From NCBI RefSeq assembly GCF_001411805.1, contig NZ_CP007212.1, positions 1,426,001-1,490,000 on the forward strand: a DNA stretch of 64,000 nucleotides. The letters are read 5' to 3'. Position 1 is the stretch's first letter. Each line of letters begins with the position of its first letter. Positions 54,769 through 62,939 of the stretch are shown here, piece by piece. Made by a program: the position numbers and the translations under genes. The stretch is from Burkholderia plantarii (GTDB taxonomy: Bacteria > Pseudomonadota > Gammaproteobacteria > Burkholderiales > Burkholderiaceae). A model generated the notes under the pieces. That model worked only from the letters and a program-made list of their open reading frames with translations. It was not told the origin of the DNA and did no database searches.

Positions 54769-56024
54769 TGGTCACCGTCGACACCGTCAGCACGGGCTTG
54801 CGCGTGGTTGTCACCGGGCTCGGCATCGTGTCGTGCCTCGGCAATACACTCGACGCGGTGGCCGCCGCGCTGCGCGAGGGCCGCACCGGCCTCGCGCGCG
54901 TAGAGGCGTGGCGCGCGCGCGGCTTTCGCAGCCAAGTGGCCGGGGCCGCCGAGGTCCGGGCGGAGCCGCCGTTCGCGCGCAAGCACGAGCGCTTCATGGG
55001 TGACACGGCGCGCTTCGCCGCGCATGCGGCGCGCAAGGCGCTCGACGACGCCGGGCTCGACCCGCTGGCGCTGCGCTCGCCGCGCGCGGGCGCCATCATC
55101 GGCTCGGGCATCGGCTCGATCGGCGCCTACGACGAGGCGATGGAGATCGCCGGCGCGCGCGGCCTCGACCGCACGCCGCCCTACGTGGTGCCCAAGGCGA
55201 TGAGCAGCACCGCGTCGGCCGGCGTGGTGCAGCTGTTCGGCATCGAAGGCGTGGCCTACACGCCGTCGTCGGCTTGCACCAGCTCGACGCTGGCGATCGG
55301 CCAGGCGCTGCAGCTGATTCGCGGCGGCCTGCAGGAGGTGGTGCTGGCAGGCGGCAGCGAGGCGCTGCATGACAACATGACGCTGATGTTCGACGCGATG
55401 GGGGCGCTCTCACGCGGCTTCAATGACACCCCCGCACTCGCCTCGCAGCCCTATGGCGCCGGCCGCGACGGCTTCGTGATCGCTTCGGGCGCCGGCATCG
55501 TCGTGCTCGAATCGCTCGACCATGCGCTCGCACGCGGCGCGCGCATCTACGCGGAGCTGAGCGGCTTCGGCCAGGGTACCGACCACGGCGGCATGGCGAC
55601 GCCGCGCGCGGCCGGCATCGCGCGCGCGATTCGCGCCTCGCTCGACGACGCTACACGGGATCCCGACGGCCTGCCCGACTACATCAATACGCACGCGCCC
55701 TCGACGCCGCTCGGCGACCTCGAGGAGCTGAACGCGCTGTCAGCCGTGTTTGGCGCCGCGCTGCCGGCCTTTTCGTCCACCAAGGCGCTGACCGGGCATC
55801 CGCTCGGCGCGAGCGGCGTCCACGAGGCGATCTACACGCTGCTGATGATGCGCGACGGCTTCGTGGCCGGCAGCGCCACCCGCGGCGAGCTCGATGCCGC
55901 GCTCGACTGCGTGCCGCTCGTGCGCGAGACGCGCGCGGCGCGCATCGCGCGCGCGATGTCGGTGTCGTTCGGCTTCGGCGGCAGCTGCGCGAGCCTGCTG
56001 TTCGACGCCTGGCATGGCGCATGA
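54768..56024 (+). CDS. Additional FabB-like ketosynthase
   Basis: A 418-residue ketosynthase with Cys170 in SSACTSSTLA and His residues in NTHAPSTPLGD and KALTGHPLGASG. The MSSTASAGVVQLFGIEGV stretch resembles E. coli FabB. All three catalytic residues are present, so it should be active. It is the third Cys-bearing ketosynthase of the cluster and the fourth thiolase-fold protein with the chain length factor. Its ATG overlaps the preceding stop codon (TGATG). It may control the starter unit or chain length; the role is inferred. Confidence 0.87.
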   Translation: MVTVDTVSTGLRVVVTGLGIVSCLGNTLDAVAAALREGRTGLARVEAWRARGFRSQVAGAAEVRAEPPFARKHERFMGDTARFAAHAARKALDDAGLDPLALRSPRAGAIIGSGIGSIGAYDEAMEIAGARGLDRTPPYVVPKAMSSTASAGVVQLFGIEGVAYTPSSACTSSTLAIGQALQLIRGGLQEVVLAGGSEALHDNMTLMFDAMGALSRGFNDTPALASQPYGAGRDGFVIASGAGIVVLESLDHALARGARIYAELSGFGQGTDHGGMATPRAAGIARAIRASLDDATRDPDGLPDYINTHAPSTPLGDLEELNALSAVFGAALPAFSSTKALTGHPLGASGVHEAIYTLLMMRDGFVAGSATRGELDAALDCVPLVRETRAARIARAMSVSFGFGGSCASLLFDAWHGA

Positions 56025-56070
56025 CAACGCATACCGATACCACACCACCGAGAACAGGAGAGAGGGAAGC

Positions 56071-56499
56071 ATGATGAAGCATCAACGACATCTGGCAGGC
56101 ATCCTGGCCGCGACCGCCATACTGGCGGGCTGCGGCACCGTCGTGCGTTCGCTGCCGCTGACGGGCGGTGCCACCACCGCCGACACGCGCGGCGTGACGC
56201 TGTACTTCGGCGCCCAGGCGCATCCGGGCGTGAAGAAGCAGATCGGCGTGCACGCTGAATCGGTGCGCCTCGCGCGCGGCACCGACGCCGAGCAGGAGGT
56301 TTGCAACAAGGCGCTCGACGAGGCGCTGGGCCGCCTGCGGGCCTACGCCGCCGAGCACGGCGGCAACGCCGTCATCAACGTGACGACGCGCTTCCACGAG
56401 ACGCGTTCGGACTCGCAGACCAGCTTCACCTGCGGCGTGAGCGGCAGCGCCGGCGCGATCGCGGTGTCGGGCGACGTCGTGCTGCTCGATGCCCGATAA
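56071..56499 (+). CDS. APE cluster lipoprotein (often misnamed excinuclease)
   Basis: A 142-residue lipoprotein. The start MMKHQRHLAGILAATAILAGC gives a lipobox, and the body has conserved features GGNAVINVTTRF and TSFTCGVSG. Homologues in aryl polyene clusters are often misannotated as excinuclease ATPase subunits. It has two conserved Cys residues in the mature part (EVCNKAL, FTCGVSG), which may form a disulphide. It is 46 bp after the last ketosynthase gene and is paralogous to the next gene. Confidence 0.8.
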   Translation: MMKHQRHLAGILAATAILAGCGTVVRSLPLTGGATTADTRGVTLYFGAQAHPGVKKQIGVHAESVRLARGTDAEQEVCNKALDEALGRLRAYAAEHGGNAVINVTTRFHETRSDSQTSFTCGVSGSAGAIAVSGDVVLLDAR

Positions 56500-56519
56500 C
56501 CGACCGCCCGGGGATGACC

Positions 56520-56957
56520 ATGAAGAAATGCATGCTGTTTGTCACGGCCACCGTCGCGCTGCTCGCCGTCTCGCAGGCGCAGGCGCGCAACTCGGTGAGC
56601 ACCTATCCGATCGACGACGCGCTGAAGACCGGCGCCGGCAAGGTTGGTGACGACGTCTCGCTGTACTTCGCCGGACAGCCGCATCCGGTCGTCGTGAAGC
56701 GGCAGGGAGAGTTTGCTACCAACAAGAAGACCAACGCGTTCGGCAAGTCCGATCTCGAGGCCTGCCAGCACGTCTTCCTGTCGGCCGTAATCGCGCTGCA
56801 GGAGCGCGCTCGCAAGGAAGGCGGCAATGCCGTCATCGACATCAAGAGCAACTACAAGAACGACCTGCGTGCGAGTGCGACCGAGTTCACCTGCGGTGCC
56901 GGCGCGATCATGGCCGGCGTGGCGCTGACCGGGGAAGTGGTGACGTTGAAGAAGTGA
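56520..56957 (+). CDS. APE cluster exported protein, paralogue of preceding lipoprotein
   Basis: A 145-residue protein with a signal peptide (MKKCMLFVTATVALLAVSQAQA) and no lipobox. The body is a divergent copy of the preceding lipoprotein: LYFAGQPHPVVVKRQG, EACQHVFLSAVIALQERARKEGGNAVIDIKSNY and TEFTCGAG align with it, including the two Cys. I used ATG 56520, which has a GGGG-type site; ATG 56514 is also possible. A hairpin terminator follows. Confidence 0.78.
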   Translation: MKKCMLFVTATVALLAVSQAQARNSVSTYPIDDALKTGAGKVGDDVSLYFAGQPHPVVVKRQGEFATNKKTNAFGKSDLEACQHVFLSAVIALQERARKEGGNAVIDIKSNYKNDLRASATEFTCGAGAIMAGVALTGEVVTLKK

Positions 56958-56963
56958 TGCATC

Positions 56964-56998
56964 GCCCGCGCGCCGCGATCGTATCGCGGCGCGCGGGC
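56964..56998. terminator. Perfect hairpin between convergent genes
   Basis: A perfect 16-bp inverted repeat GCCCGCGCGCCGCGAT / ATCGCGGCGCGCGGGC with a 3-nt loop lies between the end of the APE operon and the convergent methyltransferase gene. The T tract is absent, so termination would rely on the stem alone. Confidence 0.65.
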
Positions 56999-57002
56999 AG
57001 CG

Positions 57003-57722
57003 TCAGGCGTGCTTTTGCGCGACCACGTTGACGAGCGTTTCGCGGCGCCTGCCCGGCTTCGGGTGGTGCAGGCCGAGCCGTTCGAACAGGCCGAAATCGG
57101 CGGCTCGGCTCCACCAGAGATACGGTAGCGAGACGTTGCGAGCGCCGAACGAGAAGCCCGCGTCGCGCAACATCGCGAGATAGCCGTCGGCGCTTTTTTG
57201 AACATGCATCGGATGGCGGAACAGGAGGCGGATCACCCACGATTTGATGTAGGCTTCCGTCGATTCCGCGAACAGCAGCAGGCCGCCCGGTTTCAGCACG
57301 CGGCGGAATTCGGCCAGCGCGCGTTCCTGATCGACGAGATGGTGGAAGGTCTGATGGCAGAACACCAGATCGACGCTGGCATCGCCGAGCGGCAGTTGCG
57401 CGCAATCGGCCTCGTGCAGGTCGACGGCCGTGCCGCAGCGGCTCGCCGCCTCGGCCGCGTGGTCGAGCGACTCGCGATGGAAATCGACGCCGACGATGCG
57501 GACTGGCATGAACGCGGCCGCCAGCAGTGCGAACGATTTGCCCTGGCCGCAGCCCGCGTCCAGGATCACCGGCGCGGCAGGCAGCGGGCCGGGCAGAAGC
57601 CGCTTGAGATCGTTGATCGCGACGCGCAGGACGTGATGCTCCCAGGTATGGGTTCGCAGGAACCAGATGCCAAAAGCGGTTTCAGGAACGTAGTTGGCGG
57701 CGTGCGTATGGAATGACGACAT
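57003..57722 (-). CDS. Class I SAM methyltransferase, APE-associated
   Basis: A 239-residue methyltransferase. Motif I is VILDAGCGQGKSFALLAA, the acidic residue follows in IVGVDFHRESL, then VDLVFCHQTFHHLVDQERALAEF and LKPGGLLLFAE. Aryl polyene clusters usually encode a methyltransferase that O-methylates the aryl head group, and this one lies directly after the APE genes on the opposite strand. Its promoter is shared with the flavin enzyme gene at 57833. The substrate is inferred. Confidence 0.85.
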   Translation of the reverse strand: MSSFHTHAANYVPETAFGIWFLRTHTWEHHVLRVAINDLKRLLPGPLPAAPVILDAGCGQGKSFALLAAAFMPVRIVGVDFHRESLDHAAEAASRCGTAVDLHEADCAQLPLGDASVDLVFCHQTFHHLVDQERALAEFRRVLKPGGLLLFAESTEAYIKSWVIRLLFRHPMHVQKSADGYLAMLRDAGFSFGARNVSLPYLWWSRAADFGLFERLGLHHPKPGRRRETLVNVVAQKHA

Positions 57723-57832
57723 GGCCTCTCGTTGGTATGCGTTATGTGTCGGTTGGCCATTGTAAGTGGCATCACGGAATCGTGGCGTGAAGATTCATCG
57801 CCGCGAACCGCTTCGAAGAACAGGTTATGGAC

Positions 57833-59137
57833 ATGAGTCAAACAATATCGACGCAGGACACCGTGGACGTGGCGATCATCGGCGCGGGGCCGGCCGGCGC
57901 CGTGGCTGCGGCGCTGCTGCGCAAGGCCGGGCGCTCCGTGCTGGTGCTCGAGCGCCAGCAATTCCCGCGCTTTTCCATCGGCGAAAGCCTGCTGCCGCAG
58001 AGCATGGAGTATCTCGAGGAGGCCGGCATGCTGCAGGCCGTGGTCGAGGCCGGTTTCCAGTTCAAGAACGGCGCGTATTTCGTTCATCGTGACCGCGTGT
58101 CGTCGTTCGACTTTCGCGACAAGCTCACGCCGGGCTGGGGCACCACCTACCAGGTCGAGCGTGCCGTTTTCGACGACCTGCTGATCCGCTGCGCGGCCGC
58201 GCAGGGCGCCGAGGTGCGGTTCAGCCACACCGTGCGCGCGTTCACGCCGGGCGTTCGGCCGCGGCTCGACGTGCTTGACGAGGCGGGCCGCGACTACGTG
58301 GTGGAGGCCGGCTTCGTTCTCGACGCGAGCGGCTTCGGACGCGTACTGCCGCGCCTGCTCGACCTGGAGGCGCCCACCGGGATGCCGACGCGCGCGGCCA
58401 TCTTCACGCACGTCGAGGATCGCCTGCCGGGCGGCTCGACCGATCGCAACAAGATCTGCGTAGCCGTGCATCCCGAGCGGCGGGACGTCTGGTACTGGAT
58501 GATTCCGCTTGCGAACGGGCGTTCGTCGGTGGGCTGCGTGGCCGAGAGCGCGTTCCTCGACGTGCCGGAGGCGCAGCGCGAGGCGACGCTGCGCGAACTG
58601 CTGCGCACCGAGCCGACGCTCGCGCGGCTGGTGGGCGACAAGCCGTTCCTGATGCCGGTGCGCCATATCGGCGGGTATTCGGCCAACGTCGCGCAGCTGC
58701 ACGGCGCCGGTTATGCGCTGCTCGGCAATGCCGGCGAGTTCCTCGATCCAGTGTTCTCGTCGGGCGTGACGATCGCGCTGCGTTCAGCGCATCTGGCCGT
58801 GAAGACGCTGGAGCGGCAGTGGCACGGCGAGGCGGTGGACTGGGCGCGTGACTATGGTGCCGCGTTGCGCAAAGGGGTCGATACGTTCCGGGCATTTGTC
58901 GAGCGCTGGTATTCGGGGGAACTGCAGGACGTGGTTTTTTATGAGGACAAGTCGCCCGAGTTGAAGCGGATGATCTGCTCGGTGCTGGCAGGGTATGCGT
59001 GGGACGAGACGAATCCGTTCGTGCGCGAGCCAGGGCGGCGGCTTGATGTGTTGGCGGAGCTGTGTCGGCTGGAGGTGGGTGGTGCTGCCGGCTCGGCTTC
59101 GGCTCGGGACGAGCGGCATTCGGGCGTGGTGGTTTGA
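57833..59137 (+). CDS. Flavin-dependent halogenase-like enzyme
   Basis: A 434-residue FAD enzyme. The FAD-binding GAGPAG motif (near residue 17) is followed by FPRFSIGESLLPQSMEYLEEAGM, the conserved start of phenolic flavin halogenases and relatives. Lys78 in FQFKNGAYF (residue 80 if counted from ATG 57827) aligns with the catalytic Lys79 of PrnA and RebH. WYWMIP (about 220-225) matches the halogenase signature WxWxIP. Xanthomonadins are brominated aryl polyenes, so a halogenating role is plausible. It could instead be a dehydrogenase. It is divergent from the methyltransferase. Confidence 0.8.
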   Translation: MSQTISTQDTVDVAIIGAGPAGAVAAALLRKAGRSVLVLERQQFPRFSIGESLLPQSMEYLEEAGMLQAVVEAGFQFKNGAYFVHRDRVSSFDFRDKLTPGWGTTYQVERAVFDDLLIRCAAAQGAEVRFSHTVRAFTPGVRPRLDVLDEAGRDYVVEAGFVLDASGFGRVLPRLLDLEAPTGMPTRAAIFTHVEDRLPGGSTDRNKICVAVHPERRDVWYWMIPLANGRSSVGCVAESAFLDVPEAQREATLRELLRTEPTLARLVGDKPFLMPVRHIGGYSANVAQLHGAGYALLGNAGEFLDPVFSSGVTIALRSAHLAVKTLERQWHGEAVDWARDYGAALRKGVDTFRAFVERWYSGELQDVVFYEDKSPELKRMICSVLAGYAWDETNPFVREPGRRLDVLAELCRLEVGGAAGSASARDERHSGVVV

Positions 59138-59466
59138 ACGGATGGTAGTGGCGTTGTTGTTTTGATTGGGTCAGGCGGGGCGCGTAAAACGCGTCCCGCC
59201 TGACCAGATTCGTTCATTCAGATGGTGGTGCGGCGTGAGCGTATATCGATTGGCAATTAGATTAATAATCGAGTGGGCTCGCGATTTTCGTGAGGCGTTC
59301 TTGGTGATTTTTCTGCATATCTCGGCGGATTGAGTCGCTCCGAATCGTCGTCTCGATTCGGACCAAACAAAGACTAGACGATCAGGATGACTGATTGAAA
59401 TTTTCCCGATATCGCGACGCGAGAGCGAGGGGCTGCCGCGTGTGCCGAGATCGTCGTAGTGATTGG
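59138..59466. other. Intergenic region after APE cluster
   Basis: A 329-bp, lower-GC stretch. It holds the strong hairpin at 59170-59204 and a second inverted repeat TCCGAATCG / CGATTCGGA at 59339-59362. I see no open frame with convincing coding bias. Confidence 0.4.
59170..59204. terminator. Strong hairpin downstream of flavin enzyme gene
   Basis: A 15-bp stem GTCAGGCGGG-G-CGCG / CGCG-T-CCCGCCTGAC with the loop TAAAA. There is no run of Ts after it. It probably ends the APE-associated transcript. Confidence 0.6.
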
Positions 59467-59766
59467 ATGATCGCGGACAAGTATAGCGCGCTGGCCAGCG
59501 GCGCAACGGTCGCGATTGCGAGCGACACGTAGATGGATCTGATCGATCCGGCAGGAACGCTCGCCGCGCTAACGATCACGTAGCCCGCATGCAGTACCGC
59601 CTACGACGGTTCGCTCGTGCGCTTCACGTCCCCTAAAGCCGTCACAGCGCTAACGCTCTCGGCGGCCTCGGGCAGTGTCTCGCCGACCGCCACAGCGCTG
59701 TCTGCCGGCGCCGGCCACGGCTTCATCCGCCGCGGTGCGACCACGACGTGGTATTCACATTACTGA
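59467..59766 (+). pseudogene. Phage tail-like C-terminal fragment with two in-frame TAG codons
   Basis: One frame runs through SALASGATVAIASDT, TAG (59530), MDLIDPAGTLAALTIT, TAG (59581), PACSTAYDGSLVRFT, SPKAVTALTLSAASGSV and GHGFIRRGATTTWYSHY, then TGA (59764). The IDPAGTLA...VTALTL...TTTWY pattern recalls the C-terminal part of phage tail or particle proteins of this group. Both interruptions are TAG and the frame between them is intact, with no frameshift. The expected residue before PAC is Leu, so TTG to TAG is a one-base change. It is most likely a decaying gene whose 5' part is gone. Confidence 0.55.
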
Positions 59767-59777
59767 GGCGCGGCCCG

Positions 59778-60791
59778 TCAAGGCATCTCGAAGTTGGCGA
59801 TGGCCTCTTCATCGCAGACGACGCTCGCGAGTTTCCGGTGCGCTTGGATGGTGTTCTCTGCGCTTGGATCTGCGCGCATCGACGGCGCCAAGGACGCGTA
59901 GTGGCGCATGAAGAGGCGCATCACGTGCGAAGTTCCCGCAGCGGTGACCGATCGCAGGTCGCCCTCGAAATAGTCTCCCTTAGCGTGCGCGCCGGTGATG
60001 ATTTCGTAGGACGGGAAATACTCGACGTAGTCGTTCCCCTCACGGATCTCTTGCGCCGCGACGCGCAGTACCGCCTTGCTGTATGTCGTGGACGCCAGCA
60101 CGTGGCGTGGCTCGAACGTTGCGACCAACGGCACCGGGGAAACCGTCAGAATCATCTTCGCCGATGGATTGATGAGGTGCAGCAGGTCAATAGTCTCCTG
60201 GAGATCTGCGACTACCTCGCGGGCCGTGAAATTGACGAACTCATAGCGTTCCGGGTCCGGGCTGCCGCCAGCAACGCCGGGCGTGAGCGGATAGACAGCG
60301 CCGTCATCCTTCGAGCGCCAGCACTCCGTGAGCCCCAGGGTGAATACGAGCACGTCCATCCGGGTAAGCATGGCGCGGACTGCAGCGAAATGCTCGTCGC
60401 GCGAGCGCTCCAATGAGCTCAGGTCGGCAAAGCCGTCGGGCTCGATCTGCGGCCGGAAGGGGTCCACGAGGCGCCCATCGTGGCGCTTCCAATGCTGTTC
60501 CGTTGGCACGAACGTTCCGCTGACCCGTTTGATTAGCTGCGTCAGCTGTCGGGCCGTGTAGACGTTTCCGTAGCGCGCGGAGAAGACGTCGAAGTTGCGA
60601 GCCCGTGCTGCTTGCGGGTCGAGCCCCGGCGGCGTTGCTTCGGTCACAAGATGATTGAAGCCGTTGTCACCCAAGGCGCGCGCAATGTGCTGGGCGAAGC
60701 AGCTTCCAGCGGTCGCGACCCTATGTTCCTTTTCGATGGTGAATCGGGGCGGCGACACTGGATCGACATCCTCCGCGGCCGGCTCTGCCAC
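59778..60791 (-). CDS. GSCFA-domain protein, N terminus disrupted
   Basis: A protein of at least 337 residues with the GSCFA signature (RVATAGSCFAQHIARALGDNGFNH) and the GSCFA/SGNH-hydrolase-like core (TLGLTECWRS, ILTVSPVPLVATF). The start used here is GTG 60791, but the frame is open further upstream, and its translation there contains NPYRGLPAFHFWKSAV, which resembles the normal N terminus of GSCFA proteins. Upstream still it reads CRRYAEFERHTIEPLNFSLAEYDHLLGL, which continues the WcbI-like gene in another frame. So this may be the second half of a broken fusion protein. It may act in polysaccharide modification. Confidence 0.7.
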   Translation of the reverse strand: MAEPAAEDVDPVSPPRFTIEKEHRVATAGSCFAQHIARALGDNGFNHLVTEATPPGLDPQAARARNFDVFSARYGNVYTARQLTQLIKRVSGTFVPTEQHWKRHDGRLVDPFRPQIEPDGFADLSSLERSRDEHFAAVRAMLTRMDVLVFTLGLTECWRSKDDGAVYPLTPGVAGGSPDPERYEFVNFTAREVVADLQETIDLLHLINPSAKMILTVSPVPLVATFEPRHVLASTTYSKAVLRVAAQEIREGNDYVEYFPSYEIITGAHAKGDYFEGDLRSVTAAGTSHVMRLFMRHYASLAPSMRADPSAENTIQAHRKLASVVCDEEAIANFEMP

Positions 60792-60931
60792 TGCACTTTT
60801 CCAGAAATGGAAGGCAGGAAGGCCGCGATACGGATTCCCGCCTGCGGAACGCTCGACCTGGCCGGCGGGCTCGGCCGCGTCTGCGTGAGCGGTCAGCCCA
60901 AGCAGGTGATCATATTCAGCGAGGCTAAAGT

Positions 60932-61744
60932 TCAGCGGCTCGATCGTGTGGCGCTCGAATTCCGCGTAACGGCGACAGAATCCTCGACAAACTGTCGAAG
61001 GCCGATCGTTCCGTAGGGTTCGTGCCTCTTGAACGCGTAGTCACCGTCGAGGCCAAGCTCTTTCCCGATCTCCGGATATATCGGCCAAATGGGCATCGCG
61101 CGAAGATCGTCTATAACATAGCGCGCCGGATTTTCGCTTTGAATCTCGATCCCGGCTTTTTTGAGAAGCTCCTTGGAGACGTCTGCAATGACCGAAATTG
61201 TGGGGTGATTGAGCGTATGCATGAAGCAACCCTGCGCGGTCCATTTCTCGAAATGCGGACCGAGCGGTAGACCGATCTCATCGGCTTCCTTGAGGAACGC
61301 TTTCTTTGCCGGTGCCCATGCATCGAGATAGCCGAGCCGCAAAAACGTGTCGCGGTTGAATGAGGCAACGATCTCGTCGACTGTCAAGCCGCGGAGATAG
61401 CCATGCAACGCGAGCGCCGAATTGTAATGCGACAGCGGAGTGGCAACCGTCCCGACCTTCCCATCGCCGAGGACGGCGCGGGCATACGTCATATCGGGAT
61501 GGAAGCCGGTGAACGTGAAGCTCGGAAAATAATGCACTTTGTGCGCGTACTCCGCAGCTACGTGTGGCTCGAGCATCTTTTGCGTGAACAACAGATCATA
61601 GTCACGCTGAATAGTCAGAAAATCTGCAGTGCCATCCCACATCCTGGAGACGAAAAAATATTCGACATCCAGCGTCCCGTTCATTGCCCGAATGCATTTC
61701 GAAATACCTTCACCTTGGCAGTTTGAAACGACGGCGACTCTCAT
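60932..61744 (-). CDS. WcbI-family polysaccharide biosynthesis protein, 3' frameshift
   Basis: A 270-residue protein of the WcbI type (capsule-associated, putative acetyl- or CoA-linked enzyme). The start MRVAVVSNCQGEGISKCIRA has the NCQ motif, and YFPSFTFTGFHPDMTYA follows. The last 14 residues, after RQFVEDS, look wrong. A one-base insertion near 60976-60982 would join the frame to CRRYAEFERHTIEPLNFSLAEYD and then to the GSCFA gene. So it is probably a frameshifted gene. I start at ATG 61744 (behind AAGAGA). Confidence 0.7.
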   Translation of the reverse strand: MRVAVVSNCQGEGISKCIRAMNGTLDVEYFFVSRMWDGTADFLTIQRDYDLLFTQKMLEPHVAAEYAHKVHYFPSFTFTGFHPDMTYARAVLGDGKVGTVATPLSHYNSALALHGYLRGLTVDEIVASFNRDTFLRLGYLDAWAPAKKAFLKEADEIGLPLGPHFEKWTAQGCFMHTLNHPTISVIADVSKELLKKAGIEIQSENPARYVIDDLRAMPIWPIYPEIGKELGLDGDYAFKRHEPYGTIGLRQFVEDSVAVTRNSSATRSSR

Positions 61745-61907
61745 GTTGGATTCTCTTTTTTGTGGCATTGGGCTCAGTGCTTCGAGCGATCGACGATGAA
61801 TTATACGGTGGACAAATGAGGAGGGTTCACGCCACAGCGCGCCGCATCAGTAGCGACGCGAGACCAGGCGCAGTGGGCCTGAATTGACCACAACATGCTT
61901 TCGGTAT

Positions 61908-61928
61908 GCCGCCCTCGGGCGGCTTTTT
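61908..61928 (+). terminator. Rho-independent terminator
   Basis: GCCGCC / GGCGGC with a 4-nt loop is followed by five Ts. It lies just before the short phage-like ORF. Confidence 0.75.
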
Positions 61929-61940
61929 CATTTCGGGGGA

Positions 61941-62089
61941 TTGATCGCTGATACGCCAATCTACGACGGCGTCGAGCGCCGTCTGCGGGCAGGGGACCAG
62001 CGGTTCAAGCAGATCGAGGCGCGCATCGACGCGAGCGACGAGCAAGTGAGGGCGCACTTGTCGGAACAAGACAGGAAGATCGACGCGAT
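61941..62089 (+). pseudogene. Phage-like coiled-coil protein cut by the IS element
   Basis: From TTG 61941, behind GGGGGA, the frame reads LIADTPIYDGVERRLRAGDQRF then QIEARIDASDEQVRAHLSEQDRKIDAI and runs into the IS end at 62090. The heptad pattern (Arg, Ile, Glu, Ala, Asp) suggests a coiled coil, as in small phage proteins. The C-terminal part is lost or displaced by the insertion. The start codon is uncertain. Confidence 0.45.
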
Positions 62090-62116
62090 TGTAATGACCC
62101 AGCCAAACCTGCACAG
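62090..62116 (+). repeat. IS3 terminal inverted repeat, orfB end
   Basis: TGTAATGACCCAGCC followed by AAACCTGCACAG. It aligns with the other end over about 26 bp with a few mismatches and one gap. The orfB stop codon is at 62118-62120, just inside the repeat. Confidence 0.8.
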
Positions 62117-62117
62117 G

Positions 62118-62939
62118 TTAAGCGGCTAAAGCAAACGCCTCGGCCGGGGTCTTCATCTTCAGCGACTGATGCGCTCGCCGGTGGTTGTAAAACTGAATCC
62201 AGTCGGCGATGGCGCGGCTCGCATGCTGTAGCGATTCGAAGCGCTGCCGGTGTACGCATTGCTCCTTCAGCGTCCTGATCACTCGCTCCACCATGCCGTT
62301 TTGTTGCGGGCAATGCGGCGTGATGAACTCCTGCTTCAGGCCGTAATCGCGCACCAGCTTCGTGTACTTTTGGCTCGTGAAAACCAGGCCGTTGTCGCTC
62401 CTCAACAGGAATGGCGTCGATACTCGACCCAGCGTGCCGAACCGAGCAATCAACGCGTGCTCCAGCGCGCTGGCCGCGGTCGTCGCCTTTGCGCTTCGGG
62501 ACAGGTGCCAGCCCAGCAACTCGCGCGTGTAGCAATCGATGACCAGGGCCAAGGTTGCCCAGCCGTCTCGCCCCGCCCAGATACGGCACATGTCGGTCGA
62601 CCAGCGCGAGTTCGGTTTGAGCGCAACCGATGGCATCGATTGCACCCGTGGCCGAAAGCCAACTGGCCGCTTGCGCACTTGCCAGCCCATCAACTGGAAC
62701 ACGCGTTGCACCGTGTTCTTGTTGAAGCCCAGCAGGTGCGCCACTGTCCGATAGCCGAATGATGGCGACTCCTCGATCATGGCCTTGATCGGTTCCGAGA
62801 AACGCGCCTGCACGACGGGTTCTGCCTTGACTGGCCGGTAATACACGGTTCGGCGCGGCACATCGAACCACTTGCAGAGCTTGGAAATCGAAACGACAAC
62901 GCCTTCTTCTTTCAGTCCCTGGTGGATCGTTTCGATCAC
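62118..62939 (-). CDS. IS3-family transposase OrfB (DDE integrase)
   Basis: A 273-residue transposase with an N-terminal helix-turn-helix-like HTH_21 region (FGYRTVAHLLGFNKNTVQRVFQLMGW) and an rve integrase core. The catalytic triad is Asp in STDMCRIW, Asp in RSDNGLVFTS and Glu in NGMVERVIRTLK. The GTG start overlaps the orfA stop (GTGA). The frame is -1 relative to orfA and remains open back to the A7 tract at 62969-62975, so an OrfAB fusion by -1 slippage is possible. Confidence 0.92.
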   Translation of the reverse strand: MIETIHQGLKEEGVVVSISKLCKWFDVPRRTVYYRPVKAEPVVQARFSEPIKAMIEESPSFGYRTVAHLLGFNKNTVQRVFQLMGWQVRKRPVGFRPRVQSMPSVALKPNSRWSTDMCRIWAGRDGWATLALVIDCYTRELLGWHLSRSAKATTAASALEHALIARFGTLGRVSTPFLLRSDNGLVFTSQKYTKLVRDYGLKQEFITPHCPQQNGMVERVIRTLKEQCVHRQRFESLQHASRAIADWIQFYNHRRAHQSLKMKTPAEAFALAA

